Shown in pieces: positions 51,285 to 60,550 of a stretch of DNA of 64,000 nt. Made by a program: the position numbers and the translations under genes. The notes beneath the pieces are model-generated. The model searched no databases. It was given only the letters and a program-made list of their open reading frames with translations, and was not told the DNA's origin. This DNA is from an uncultured Dorea sp. GTDB taxonomy: Bacteria > Bacillota > Clostridia > Lachnospirales > Lachnospiraceae. The DNA lies in the NCBI GenBank assembly GCA_910585725.1, contig CAJUFA010000007.1, positions 59,299 to 123,298 of the forward strand. The letters run 5' to 3'. Position 1 is the first letter of the stretch; each line of letters starts with the position of its first letter.

Positions 51285-52445
51285 ATGATACTGAGAAAAA
51301 GGATAATCAGCCTCTTACTGATTATAGCGCTCTGCTTCGGAATGACGGTGCAGGCACAAGCTTCAGAGATTGATCAGACTCAGAAACAGGCGGAAGATTT
51401 AGAGAAGAAGAAGAAAGATGCGGAGAATGAGAAGAATTCTCTGGAGAAACAGCTGAACGATATCGTTGCGGAGATGGATAAGACGAAGGAGAAGATCGAC
51501 GCAAAGGAGTCCGAGATCAGTGCAAAAGAAGAAGAGCTTATTCAGGCTAAGGTCGATGAGAACGACCAGTATGAGAGCATGAAGAAGCGAATTAAGTATA
51601 TGTATGAGAATGGTAATTCTCAGTTTATTGAGATCCTCTGTGAATCCAAGAGTATTGGAGAGTTTCTGAATAACGCAGAATATATTTCTACGATTTCCGA
51701 ATACGACAGGGATATGCTGGTAGAATTTCAGGAGATTGTAAAGACGGTACAAGAACAGGAAAAGACTCTTAAGAAAGAGTATGAAGAACTTGAGGCTATG
51801 CAGGATGATCTGATCGCCAAACAGGATCATCTGAACGATCTGATGGAGAGTAAGAAAGAAGAGATTGAAAAGATCAGCAGCGACTTGGGCGCGACGAAGG
51901 AGAAGCTTAAGAAGTTAAAAGAAGCGGCGGAAGCGGCAAGACGTAAGCAGGAAGAGATGGCGCGCGCGGCCGCTGCGGCTGCAGCAGCCGCGGCAAGCGC
52001 GAGTTCCGGAAGCTCCGGAGGTTCTTCTTCTGCCGGCGCTCCGGTGGTATCAGGAAATGGAACGTTTACACATCCGTGTCCCGGATTGACATATATTTCC
52101 AGCGAATTCGGATGGCGGGCACAGCCTCTTCCGGGAGCGAGCACGAACCATAAAGGGATGGATTTTGCGGCGCCGACAGGCACGCCGATCTATGCGGCTG
52201 CCGGCGGTACGGTAACCACTGCCACTTATAGCGGCAATGCAGGGAATCTGATCGTAATTAACCATGGAAACGGACTGCAGACCTATTACATGCACTGTCA
52301 TGCAATGTATGTAAGCGCGGGACAGCAGGTAAGTAAAGGACAAAATATCGGCGCGGTAGGAACGACGGGAAATTCGACAGGACCGCATCTCCACTTCCAG
52401 GTGATGCTGAACGGTACCCCGACGAATCCACGTAATTATCTGTAA
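51285..52445 (+). CDS. M23 murein hydrolase activator/peptidase with coiled coil (PcsB/EnvC-like)
   Basis: 386 residues. A signal peptide (LLLIIALCFGMTVQAQASE) is followed by a coiled coil (about residues 30-230), an Ala/Ser/Gly linker, and a C-terminal LytM/M23 domain. The zinc ligands appear intact: His and Asp in NHKGMDFAAP and HLHFQV near the end. The gene follows ftsEX directly, like pcsB or the CwlO/EnvC genes that FtsEX activates. So the protein probably cuts the peptidoglycan septum when opened by FtsX. Confidence 0.9.
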   Translation: MILRKRIISLLLIIALCFGMTVQAQASEIDQTQKQAEDLEKKKKDAENEKNSLEKQLNDIVAEMDKTKEKIDAKESEISAKEEELIQAKVDENDQYESMKKRIKYMYENGNSQFIEILCESKSIGEFLNNAEYISTISEYDRDMLVEFQEIVKTVQEQEKTLKKEYEELEAMQDDLIAKQDHLNDLMESKKEEIEKISSDLGATKEKLKKLKEAAEAARRKQEEMARAAAAAAAAAASASSGSSGGSSSAGAPVVSGNGTFTHPCPGLTYISSEFGWRAQPLPGASTNHKGMDFAAPTGTPIYAAAGGTVTTATYSGNAGNLIVINHGNGLQTYYMHCHAMYVSAGQQVSKGQNIGAVGTTGNSTGPHLHFQVMLNGTPTNPRNYL

Positions 52446-52463
52446 GTAAAGGATTGGGAACAG

Positions 52464-53645
52464 ATGAAGGATAAGAAAAGTTTTTTGCGGGGGGCGCTTT
52501 GCGGCGCCCTCGCTATATTGCTGAGTGCAGGACTTATGTCCTGCGGACTTCGGGCCTATGGAACGAATCTGGGAGGCATGGCTTCTTCTAAAGATGTGGA
52601 GCGTAAGATATCCGGCTTGAAGGAGCTTATTGACGCCAGATATCTGGGTGATGTGGACGATTCTAAGTTGGAAGAAGGACTGTACAAGGGACTCATAAGC
52701 GGATTGGACGATCCGTATTCAGTCTATTATGACGAAGAAGAGACGAAGAGTATGATGGAGTCCAATGAAGGAGAGTACTGCGGGATTGGAGCAGTGCTGA
52801 CTCGGGATACGGATACGGGTATTATCACATTGGTGCAGATTTATGATGATTCGCCCGCCATGGAAGCAGGGCTTAAGGCAGGCGATATCTTATATAAGGT
52901 TGAGGATATAGAAGTAACAGGCGAGGATCTGACGGAAGTAGTATCTCATATCAAAGGGGAAAAAGGCACGGAAGTTCGTCTGACGGTACTGCGCGGTGAC
53001 GACATGGAAGAGGTTACAGTGACAGCGGTGAGGAATACGGTGCAGGTCCGTACGGTCAAACATGAGATGAAGAGCGACGGGATCGGGTATGTGTCGGTTT
53101 CGGAGTTTGACATTGTGACGTATGAGCAGTATAAAGAGGCGTTAGCGGACCTTGAAAATCAGGGTATGGAGGGATTAATAGTAGATCTTCGGAATAATCC
53201 CGGCGGTAATCTGGATACGGTATGCGACATATTGGATCTGATGCTTCCGGAAGGACTTATCGTCTATACGGAGGACAAAGAAGGGAACAGAGACGAGAAA
53301 AAATCCGATGAAGAGAGGCAGTTCCGGCTGCCGTTGGTTGTGTTGATGAACGGTAACAGCGCCAGCGCTTCGGAGATCTATGCCGGAGCCGTTCAGGATT
53401 ACGGGATCGGGGAAATTGTCGGTACCCAGTCCTACGGAAAAGGCGTGGTGCAGCAGATCTATCCTATGAAGGACGGTACCAGCGTTAAACTTACGATTGC
53501 AGAGTATTTTACACCGAAGGGAAGGAATATTGACGGCAAGGGAATTAATCCGGACGTGGAGGTAGAATACGAAGAAAATAAAGAGAATCCGGAAGCAGAT
53601 AATCAGTTGGATAAGGCGATGGAAGTTTTAAAAGAGAAGCTTTGA
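52464..53645 (+). CDS. C-terminal processing protease (CtpA-like, S41)
   Basis: 393 residues. The N-terminal LLSAGLMSCG looks like a lipobox (Cys27), or an uncleaved signal. A PDZ domain (about residues 105-185) precedes the S41 catalytic core, with Ser in GNSASASEIYAGA and Lys in GTQSYGKGVVQ. Such proteases sit behind the FtsEX-hydrolase pair in many Clostridia and may control hydrolase levels outside the cell. A terminator follows. Confidence 0.92.
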   Translation: MKDKKSFLRGALCGALAILLSAGLMSCGLRAYGTNLGGMASSKDVERKISGLKELIDARYLGDVDDSKLEEGLYKGLISGLDDPYSVYYDEEETKSMMESNEGEYCGIGAVLTRDTDTGIITLVQIYDDSPAMEAGLKAGDILYKVEDIEVTGEDLTEVVSHIKGEKGTEVRLTVLRGDDMEEVTVTAVRNTVQVRTVKHEMKSDGIGYVSVSEFDIVTYEQYKEALADLENQGMEGLIVDLRNNPGGNLDTVCDILDLMLPEGLIVYTEDKEGNRDEKKSDEERQFRLPLVVLMNGNSASASEIYAGAVQDYGIGEIVGTQSYGKGVVQQIYPMKDGTSVKLTIAEYFTPKGRNIDGKGINPDVEVEYEENKENPEADNQLDKAMEVLKEKL

Positions 53646-53684
53646 ATCCGATGTTTGCCGATGTGAGTATGAGAAGTAATGAAG

Positions 53685-53714
53685 AAGGGAATGTTATTTA
53701 GCATTCCCTTTTTG
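53685..53714 (+). terminator. Terminator after the CtpA-like gene
   Basis: AAGGGAATG pairs with CATTCCCTT (53702-53710), followed by TTTTTGG. Confidence 0.8.
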
Positions 53715-53789
53715 GGGTTCATATGATAGAATAAGATACAATGTAGAATGAAACAGGGCATTGGTACGAGGTGCGGAAAGGATGGGGAT

Positions 53790-55085
53790 ATGACGATATT
53801 AATTCAGAACGGGCATGTGGTCGATCCACTTGGCAAAAGAGACGGATGTTATGACGTACTTGTGGAGGGAGACAAGATTACGGCGGTTGAAGAGCATATT
53901 GACTCGGATGCGGATCGTGTGATTGATGCGGGGGGATGTTATGTGCTTCCGGGATTTATCGATCTTCATGTGCATCTGAGGGATCCGGGATTGGAATATA
54001 AGGAGACGTTGGAAACAGGAGGCAGAGCCGCTGTAAAAGGCGGTGTGACGACCGTATGCGCCATGCCTAATACAAAGCCTGTGACGGATACGAAGGAGAA
54101 GGTGCAAAGAGTGCACGAACGCGCGAAGAAAGAATCGCCGGTACATGTCATCCAGCTTGGGGCGGTCACCATAGGGCAGAATGGAAAGGAACTGGCGGAT
54201 ATTCGCGGAATGGCGGAGGCAGGATGTCATGCCGTCAGTGAAGACGGTAAATCGGTGATGGATGCGTCCTTATATCGGCAGGGTATGAAGGCGGCAAGGG
54301 AGAACGGTATCTCAGTGTTCGCACATTGCGAAGATCGGACGATGGTGGAGCAGGGCGTGATGAATGCGGATGAGAACGCGAAGCGTCTCGGGCTTAAGGG
54401 GATTACGAATTCTGTAGAAGATGTGATTGTGGCAAGAGATATCCTGCTGGCTAAGGAGACGGGGGTAAGGCTTCATCTGTGCCATTGTTCGACGGCAGAC
54501 AGCGTGAAGATGGTGCGCCTTGCGAAAGAGGCGGGGATTTCGGTGACTGCGGAGGTGTGTCCGCATCATTTTATCCTCAGTTCAGATGACATCAAGGAAG
54601 ATAACGGACGATATAAGATGAATCCTCCGCTTCGAAGCAGAGCGGATGTAGAAGCGCTGCGCCAGGGGCTTAAGGATGGCGTGATGGATGTGATCGCCAC
54701 GGATCATGCGCCGCATTCCAGGGAAGAGAAAGACAAGTCTATGGCGCAGGCGGCGTTCGGAATCGTGGGGCTTGAGACTTCGGCCGCTCTTACCTATACC
54801 TGTCTTGTAAAGACCGGAGTGCTGAGTATGACGGATATGGTGGAGAAGATGAGCAGTAATCCGGCAAAGATTCTTGGTCTTACGGACAGAGGCAGTATAT
54901 CCCAGGGTAAAGCTGCAGATATCACAATCTTCGATACCCGGAAGGTTTATAAGATTGATCCGGATACATTTGTGTCGAAAGGGAAAAATACGCCTTTTGG
55001 CGGATACGAGGTATCAGGAGAGGTCGTGTATACGATAGTGGACGGCAAAGTAGTCTATGGTCCGGCGGACCGGGAAGAAGTATAG
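53790..55085 (+). CDS. pyrC: Dihydroorotase
   Basis: About 431 residues, class I dihydroorotase, which closes carbamoyl-aspartate to dihydroorotate in pyrimidine synthesis. Metal-binding His60 and His62 lie in DLHVHLRDPG, and the late metal Asp is in ATDHAPH. The ATG at 53790 with GGAAAGGATGGGG upstream gives the usual N-terminus (MTILIQNGHVVDP); an ATG 42 bp earlier would add an unrelated leader. It is the first visible gene of the pyr cluster. Confidence 0.95.
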   Translation: MTILIQNGHVVDPLGKRDGCYDVLVEGDKITAVEEHIDSDADRVIDAGGCYVLPGFIDLHVHLRDPGLEYKETLETGGRAAVKGGVTTVCAMPNTKPVTDTKEKVQRVHERAKKESPVHVIQLGAVTIGQNGKELADIRGMAEAGCHAVSEDGKSVMDASLYRQGMKAARENGISVFAHCEDRTMVEQGVMNADENAKRLGLKGITNSVEDVIVARDILLAKETGVRLHLCHCSTADSVKMVRLAKEAGISVTAEVCPHHFILSSDDIKEDNGRYKMNPPLRSRADVEALRQGLKDGVMDVIATDHAPHSREEKDKSMAQAAFGIVGLETSAALTYTCLVKTGVLSMTDMVEKMSSNPAKILGLTDRGSISQGKAADITIFDTRKVYKIDPDTFVSKGKNTPFGGYEVSGEVVYTIVDGKVVYGPADREEV

Positions 55086-55177
55086 TTTATGGTAATAGAA
55101 TACGGCAAAGAGAATGGAATGGCAGCTGTATCTACGTCAAAATGTAATGTACAGTATGCTGGGAGGAGATAAAAATT

Positions 55178-56104
55178 ATGATTAATCAGTTAGTTGCGAA
55201 TATAAAAAAGACGGGGGCTCCGATCGTAGTCGGGCTTGATCCCATGCTTGACTATGTACCGGCACATATTCAGAAGAAAGCTTTTGAAGAGTACGGGGAG
55301 ACTCTTGAAGGGGCGGCGGAAGCTATCTGGCAATTTAATAAGGAGATCGTGGATCATACCTTTGATTTGATTCCGGCGGTAAAACCGCAGATTGCCATGT
55401 ATGAGCAGTTTGGTATACCGGGACTTACGGCGTTCAAGAAGACGGTGGATTACTGTAAAGAAAAGGGACTGGCGGTGATCGGCGATGTGAAGCGCGGCGA
55501 CATCGGTTCCACCTCGGCCGCATACGCCGTAGGGCATCTTGGAAGGGTGCAGGTGGGAAGTAAGTCGTACGTGCCTTTTGACGAGGATTTTGCGACGGTG
55601 AATCCGTATCTGGGATCGGACGGTGTGAATCCGTTTCTGAAGGTGTGTAAGGAAGAGAAAAAAGGCATATTCATTTTGGTAAAGACTTCAAATCCGTCCA
55701 GCGGGGAGTTCCAGGATCGGTTGATCGACGGAAGACCGTTGTATGAATTGGTGGGAGAGAAGGTTGCCGCCTGGGGCGAAGAATTGATGGGAGAAACTTA
55801 TAGCTATGTAGGCGCGGTAGTGGGGGCTACTTATCCGGAGACGGGAAAGGTCCTCCGTAAGATCATGCCGAAGGCGTATATCCTTGTTCCGGGTTACGGA
55901 GCTCAGGGAGGCAAAGGAAAGGATCTGGTTCATTTCTTCAACAAGGACGGACTAGGGGCGATCGTGAATTCCTCACGGGGAATCATCGCGGCGTATAAGC
56001 AGGAGAAATATGCGAAATATGGCGAGGAGGCATTTGCCGAGGCGTCCAGGGCGGCGGTAGAAGATATGGCGGCCGATATTAAGGGGGCGCTTGAGAACCG
56101 ATAG
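55178..56104 (+). CDS. pyrF: Orotidine 5'-phosphate decarboxylase
   Basis: 308 residues, the longer type 2 PyrF. It converts OMP to UMP. The active-site tetrad region reads GDVKRGDIGSTS; VVGLDPMLDYVP and VPGYGAQGG also fit. GGGAGGAG precedes the ATG. It lies ahead of pyrK and pyrD in one direction. Confidence 0.95.
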   Translation: MINQLVANIKKTGAPIVVGLDPMLDYVPAHIQKKAFEEYGETLEGAAEAIWQFNKEIVDHTFDLIPAVKPQIAMYEQFGIPGLTAFKKTVDYCKEKGLAVIGDVKRGDIGSTSAAYAVGHLGRVQVGSKSYVPFDEDFATVNPYLGSDGVNPFLKVCKEEKKGIFILVKTSNPSSGEFQDRLIDGRPLYELVGEKVAAWGEELMGETYSYVGAVVGATYPETGKVLRKIMPKAYILVPGYGAQGGKGKDLVHFFNKDGLGAIVNSSRGIIAAYKQEKYAKYGEEAFAEASRAAVEDMAADIKGALENR

Positions 56105-56156
56105 ACGGCTTTCGGAGGTTGTTGAACGCCAGACGGAGATAAGATTAGGAGACAGT

Positions 56157-56975
56157 ATGGTAGAAGAGAGAAGAGAAGAAGAGAAGGATATAGTCAGGAA
56201 AAGAAAAGAGAATGCGGTCGTAGTATCGCAGGAGGAGCTTGCGGAAGGAATCTTCAGTATGTGGATACACACGGAGGCTGCCTTAAGCGCGGCGCCGGGA
56301 CAGTTTATTTCTATTTATACGAATGATAACAGCAGGCTGCTCCCAAGACCCATCAGCATCTGCGAGATTAACAGGAAAGAGGGGAATCTGCGGGTAGTCT
56401 ACCGGGTGACAGGGAAGCATACGGGGACGGAGCAGTTTTCGGGGCTTCGTAAGGGAGATAGGATTCCGATCATCGGTCCGCTGGGAAATGGATTTCCGCT
56501 TGAGAAAGCACAGGGTAAGAGGGTGTTTCTGATAGGCGGAGGGATCGGCGTTCCTCCAATCCTGGAGCTGGCGAAGCAGACGGTGTGCGAGAAGAAGCAG
56601 ATCGTAGTTGGATATCGTGATAAGCACACGTTTTTGAAAGAAGAATTCGAGGAGAACGGAGCTCTTTATATTTCCACGGAAGACGGAAGCGTGGGAACGA
56701 AGGGGAATGTACTGGACGCGGTCAGAGAGAATGCGTTAGAGGCGGATGTAATCTATGCCTGCGGACCGACTCCGATGCTGCGCGCTGTCAAGGCATATGC
56801 CGAAGAGAAGGATATTGTGTGTTACGTGTCGATGGAGGAGCGGATGGCATGCGGGATCGGGGCTTGTCTCGGATGCGTCTGTAAAACCGTTGAAAGGGAT
56901 CTGCACAGCAACGTACATAACAGGCGGATCTGCAAAGACGGACCGGTATTTCTGGCAACGGAGGTGGAGCTTTAG
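56157..56975 (+). CDS. pyrK: Dihydroorotate dehydrogenase B, electron transfer subunit
   Basis: About 272 residues. FAD-binding ferredoxin-reductase fold with RLLPRPISICEI, the nucleotide-binding GGGIGVPPILELAK, and a C-terminal 2Fe-2S site CGIGACLGCVCKT plus a late Cys in RICKDGPVF. It passes electrons from dihydroorotate via PyrD to NAD. The ATG at 56157, with AGGAG 5 nt upstream, is chosen over a TTG at 56091 that overlaps pyrF. pyrD starts on the base after its stop. Confidence 0.93.
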   Translation: MVEERREEEKDIVRKRKENAVVVSQEELAEGIFSMWIHTEAALSAAPGQFISIYTNDNSRLLPRPISICEINRKEGNLRVVYRVTGKHTGTEQFSGLRKGDRIPIIGPLGNGFPLEKAQGKRVFLIGGGIGVPPILELAKQTVCEKKQIVVGYRDKHTFLKEEFEENGALYISTEDGSVGTKGNVLDAVRENALEADVIYACGPTPMLRAVKAYAEEKDIVCYVSMEERMACGIGACLGCVCKTVERDLHSNVHNRRICKDGPVFLATEVEL

Positions 56976-57887
56976 ATGAATTTGAAAGTGAATATAGCGG
57001 GAGTGGAGTGGAAGAATCCGGTAACGGTAGCGTCCGGGACATTCGGATCCGGCGCGGAATACGCTGATTTTGTTGATCTTTCCAGGCTGGGCGCAGTCAC
57101 AACGAAGGGAGTCGCCAACGTTCCCTGGCCGGGAAATCCGACTCCGAGAGTTGCAGAAATCTGCGGAGGAATGATGAACGCTATCGGATTACAGAATCCG
57201 GGGATCGAATTGTTCTGCAAGAGAGATATTCCGTTTCTCAGGCAGTTTGATACGAAGATCATCGTAAATGTATGCGGAAAGTCTGCGGAGGATTACTGCG
57301 AGGTCGCGGAGAGGCTCGCGGGTGAGGATGTAGATATGCTGGAGATCAACATCTCCTGCCCGAATGTGAAGGAAGGCGGGATCGCTTTCGGTCAGAATCC
57401 AAAGGCAGCGGAGGACATTACCAAGGCGGTTAAGAAGTATGCGAAACAGCCGGTGATCATGAAGCTGAGTCCGAACGTGACGGATATTGCCGAGATGGCA
57501 AAGGCGGTGGAGGCAGGAGGCGCGGATGCGGTTTCCTTGATTAATACGCTGACCGGAATGAAGATAGATATCCACAGAAGGACGTTTGCGCTTGCCAATC
57601 AGACTGGCGGAGTCTCGGGTTCGGCGATTCATCCGATTGCGGTGCGCATGGTGTATCAGACCGCTCAGGCAGTGAAGCTTCCAATTATAGGGATGGGAGG
57701 TATCGCGAGCGCCGAGGACGCCATAGAGATGATGCTTGCAGGGGCAAGCGCGGTGTCGGTGGGGACGGCGAATTTCCATAATCCGGCTGTGACGATGGAG
57801 ATAGTGGAAGGTATAGAAGAATATCTGAGGCAGAACAATATGGAGGATATTCGGGAATTGATTGGAGCAGTGCGGGTAAATATATGA
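56976..57887 (+). CDS. pyrD: Dihydroorotate dehydrogenase B, catalytic subunit
   Basis: The 303-residue class 1B enzyme oxidises dihydroorotate to orotate with FMN. VASGTFGSGAEYADFVDL, NAIGLQNPGI, NISCPNVKEGG with the class 1 active-site Cys, and the FMN-binding GMGGIASAEDAIEMMLAGA are visible. It works with PyrK. The cluster is interrupted after this gene. Confidence 0.95.
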   Translation: MNLKVNIAGVEWKNPVTVASGTFGSGAEYADFVDLSRLGAVTTKGVANVPWPGNPTPRVAEICGGMMNAIGLQNPGIELFCKRDIPFLRQFDTKIIVNVCGKSAEDYCEVAERLAGEDVDMLEINISCPNVKEGGIAFGQNPKAAEDITKAVKKYAKQPVIMKLSPNVTDIAEMAKAVEAGGADAVSLINTLTGMKIDIHRRTFALANQTGGVSGSAIHPIAVRMVYQTAQAVKLPIIGMGGIASAEDAIEMMLAGASAVSVGTANFHNPAVTMEIVEGIEEYLRQNNMEDIRELIGAVRVNI

Positions 57888-57936
57888 TTAGAAATATAAA
57901 GGACTTAGCTGAGATGAAGATATCTTGGTTAAGTCC

Positions 57937-58407
57937 TTATTTTTGAGGTTTCAATTTGGCAGAATTGTATTGAGAATATGCCAGAATAACTTTAGTAGCA
58001 TAGCTTCGGCTCATATGTAGTGTTTCATTATTAATTAGAGTAATATCTTTATGGTGTATCGTACGGACTTTGTTTAGTGAAACAATGCAGCTTTGATTAC
58101 ATTTAATAAATCCATAAGGAGACAAGAATTTCAATTCTTTAGCTAATGTTCCGTGTTTAGTATATGTTCCGTGGTGTGTATGTATTGATATACGGTGTTC
58201 TCGGATTTCCAGGTAGTATATGTCATACACATCAAACTTTGATATAGAAGATTTGGTTTTGCAGAGATATTCATGGTGCAGAGATGAGTAGAGCAGTAAT
58301 GCATATTCTATCTCGGATATTCCATATTGATTTATAAAGGTGATTAGATTATTTTGAAGATTTTGGTTGTTTATAAGTTCTTGCTTCCATTCTTGTAATA
58401 AATTCAT
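57937..58407 (-). CDS. LytTR-domain DNA-binding protein
   Basis: About 156 residues. The C-terminal 100 residues form a LytTR domain: VYDIYYLEIREHRISIHTHH, then KFLSPYGFIKCNQSCIVSL and LHMSRSYATKVILAY. The N-terminal 50 residues are helical with no receiver domain, so this is a stand-alone regulator. The ATG at 58407 has AGAAAGGA upstream and is preferred to an ATG 39 bp earlier. It runs against the pyr genes, and its DNA is visibly AT-rich compared with pyrD. Its target could be the facing membrane protein gene, but no repeat was found. Confidence 0.85.
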   Translation of the reverse strand: MNLLQEWKQELINNQNLQNNLITFINQYGISEIEYALLLYSSLHHEYLCKTKSSISKFDVYDIYYLEIREHRISIHTHHGTYTKHGTLAKELKFLSPYGFIKCNQSCIVSLNKVRTIHHKDITLINNETLHMSRSYATKVILAYSQYNSAKLKPQK

Positions 58408-58546
58408 TTTGCTGTCCTTTCTTGAAGCATTTTGTAATATAAACACTTAAGAGAATGAAAACTTATGTAAAATAATAAGATTTTTTGAAAATATGGGTTT
58501 TATTTTCTGTTATGATGATTAGACGACGGGATATGTTTGTAGAATA

Positions 58547-58575
58547 TTGTAAAAAAATAGGAAAAAATATATAAT
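58547..58575 (+). promoter_or_regulatory. Promoter of the AT-rich membrane protein gene
   Basis: TTGTAA (58547-58552), 17 bp, TATAAT (58570-58575). Transcription would start near 58582, after the ATG at 58577, which supports the ATG at 58613. Confidence 0.6.
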
Positions 58576-58612
58576 AATGGGTCAAGAGAGTAGAGAAAAG
58601 AGGGATTCAATT

Positions 58613-59506
58613 ATGAAAAGAGAAGATTGGAGTATAGTCATTCCTGTTATAGCTACCCTTGTATCGGCTATTTTATCAGAAGTTATATCCAATATAATTA
58701 TTAAAATGATATTTATTATATGTATTGTATCAGACAGCATAATTTTCTTGAGCTACCAAAACAATAAGAGAAAGTGGAAAAAGAATCTGATTATTATATT
58801 AAGCATAATAAATTTTTCGATATTATTTATAGTACCTGTTATTAATAGTTCGCCGATGATTTACATATCACATTTAATGGACTATTTTAAACTGGATAAA
58901 AGGGAGACAAAGATTGATGAAAGTAATATAAAAATTAATAATGATCTTGCCGAGATTAAAGACAAAGTTAATAAAATATCAAATAATGTAGAAGAGTATA
59001 GTTTTTTGAATAATAAAGATGATCCTGAAGAAGTAAAAGAAATCGCAGAAACAATAGAAAGCATAATAGATGATTTAGAGTATTATCTTGATGTAAAAAC
59101 CAGTAAACAAAAGGTGCAAATATTATATAAAATGAGTTTGGGGACAGACGAGTATTATTATTGCAATATTATTAGGGCGTTCGAGGCTTGTGGAATAGAT
59201 TGCGAGGAGATGTCAATAGATGAATACAAATTACTTCTTTGGGATGTAGAGAGGTTATATGCGATATATAATATGAAGGAAAGTATACGAGATGATTTGG
59301 CTGAAGGAGTATTTTACGAAGAGAAGGAATTCCTATATGATGATTTTAGGATGGACATGTCAGAATATAGTGATATTTTTGATTATGAGGGATGGAGAAT
59401 ATATTATGAAGATAAAACAGCGGAGGAAGTCGACAGCTATTTAGATTCGTATATTAAGGATTATTATAGGAAGTTTAATCTTAATTTTAGAGAAAATATT
59501 GATTAA
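58613..59506 (+). CDS. Unknown membrane protein with a coiled coil and an acidic C-terminal domain
   Basis: About 297 residues. Three hydrophobic segments lie in the first 90 residues, for example IVIPVIATLVSAILSEVISN and LIIILSIINFSILFIVPVI. A coiled-coil region follows (IKINNDLAEIKDKVNKISNN), then an acidic, Tyr-rich C-terminal domain ending near KDYYRKFNLNF. No known family was recognised. AAGAGGGATT before the ATG supports the start. The gene and its LytTR neighbour are markedly AT-rich and split the pyrimidine cluster, so they may be a recent insertion. A terminator follows. Confidence 0.65.
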   Translation: MKREDWSIVIPVIATLVSAILSEVISNIIIKMIFIICIVSDSIIFLSYQNNKRKWKKNLIIILSIINFSILFIVPVINSSPMIYISHLMDYFKLDKRETKIDESNIKINNDLAEIKDKVNKISNNVEEYSFLNNKDDPEEVKEIAETIESIIDDLEYYLDVKTSKQKVQILYKMSLGTDEYYYCNIIRAFEACGIDCEEMSIDEYKLLLWDVERLYAIYNMKESIRDDLAEGVFYEEKEFLYDDFRMDMSEYSDIFDYEGWRIYYEDKTAEEVDSYLDSYIKDYYRKFNLNFRENID

Positions 59507-59526
59507 AAAGATAAAAAGACCTCTTG

Positions 59527-59565
59527 TAGGCTGCCGATGTATCATTTGTCGGCAGCCTAATCTTT
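59527..59565 (+). terminator. Terminator after the unknown membrane protein gene
   Basis: TAGGCTGCCGA (59527-59537) pairs with TCGGCAGCCTA (59549-59559), followed by ATCTTTTGG. Confidence 0.75.
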
Positions 59566-59663
59566 TGGAAGCTTAAGTCTGTATATGAAGCAGTTGCAAG
59601 GCGGAAGGAGTCTGCAATGCGGACACGGTTTAAGATGATTTCCAAATTCTTTCATAGGGTGAA

Positions 59664-59762
59664 TTGAAAATAGATATAAGTTGTGCTAGAATTAGGAAGA
59701 ATATTTTATGTTCTTTCTTGATTTTTACACAGGAAGGAGGAAACGGTGTGAAGATCGCTTAA
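59664..59762 (+). promoter_or_regulatory. pyrE promoter and leader with possible four-codon leader peptide
   Basis: TTGAAA (59664-59669), 17 bp, TAGAAT (59687-59692) is a fair promoter. The leader then has a strong ribosome site AGGAAGGAGG (59731-59740), 7 nt before GTG-AAG-ATC-GCT-TAA (59748-59762), a possible leader peptide of four codons. The stretch from 59566 to 59856 has no other gene. Confidence 0.45.
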
Positions 59763-59856
59763 AGGGAAAGAATTTGGTATAGTAATGGCGCGATAAGATA
59801 AAGAGTGAAAGATAGAAAAGGCTGAAAAACCTGTAAATGAGGGGGATTTTGAGAAT

Positions 59857-60531
59857 ATGGAAGCGTACAAGCGAGAATTTATAGAATTTATGGTAGAATC
59901 CGATGTTTTGAAATTTGGAGAATTCATATTAAAGAGCGGGAGGAAGTCGCCGTTCTTTATGAATGCCGGAGCTTATGTAACCGGGACGCAGCTTCGCAGG
60001 CTTGGAGAATATTATGCGAAAGCCATCCATGATCATTATGGACTGGACTTCGACGTGCTGTTCGGACCTGCGTATAAAGGGATTCCCCTTAGCGTTGCGA
60101 CTGCGGCGGCGATCAGCGAATTATACGGGAAAGATATCCGTTACTGTTCGAACCGTAAGGAAGCGAAGGATCACGGAGATACAGGGATTCTTCTGGGAAG
60201 TAAATTAAAAGACGGCGACAGAGTCGTGATCATCGAGGATGTGACGACTTCCGGAAAATCTATCGAAGAGACATTTCCAATTATCAAGGCCCAGGGGAAT
60301 ATAGAAATCAAGGGGTTGATGGTTTCCCTGAACCGTATGGAGGTTGGAAAAGGCGGGGAGAAGTGCGCGCTGGATGAGATTACTGATCTGTACGGATTTG
60401 AGGCAAATGCAATCGTAACGATGGACGAGGTGGTGGAATATCTGTATAACAGGGAGTGTCAGGGAAGAATTATTATAGATGATACATTAAAAGCTGCAAT
60501 CGACGCATATTATGAACAGTATGGAGTATGA
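59857..60531 (+). CDS. pyrE: Orotate phosphoribosyltransferase
   Basis: The 224-residue enzyme joins orotate and PRPP to OMP, the substrate of PyrF. The PRPP-binding motif RVVIIEDVTTSGKS and the substrate region FGPAYKGIPLSVATAAAI are present. GAGGGGGAT precedes the ATG at a slightly long distance. It is separated from pyrD by about 2 kb of AT-rich DNA and has its own promoter. Confidence 0.94.
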   Translation: MEAYKREFIEFMVESDVLKFGEFILKSGRKSPFFMNAGAYVTGTQLRRLGEYYAKAIHDHYGLDFDVLFGPAYKGIPLSVATAAAISELYGKDIRYCSNRKEAKDHGDTGILLGSKLKDGDRVVIIEDVTTSGKSIEETFPIIKAQGNIEIKGLMVSLNRMEVGKGGEKCALDEITDLYGFEANAIVTMDEVVEYLYNRECQGRIIIDDTLKAAIDAYYEQYGV

Positions 60532-60550
60532 GAAAGGAGCAGAGGGATCT

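Noticed and set aside
51960..52030. Ala/Ser/Gly-rich repeat in the M23 protein as an unstable repeat
   Set aside because: The codons vary, so it is an ordinary flexible linker between coiled coil and peptidase domain, not a DNA repeat.
53646..53789. PyrR attenuator before pyrC
   Set aside because: No anti-terminator or PyrR binding-loop pattern was found; the hairpin there ends the preceding gene.
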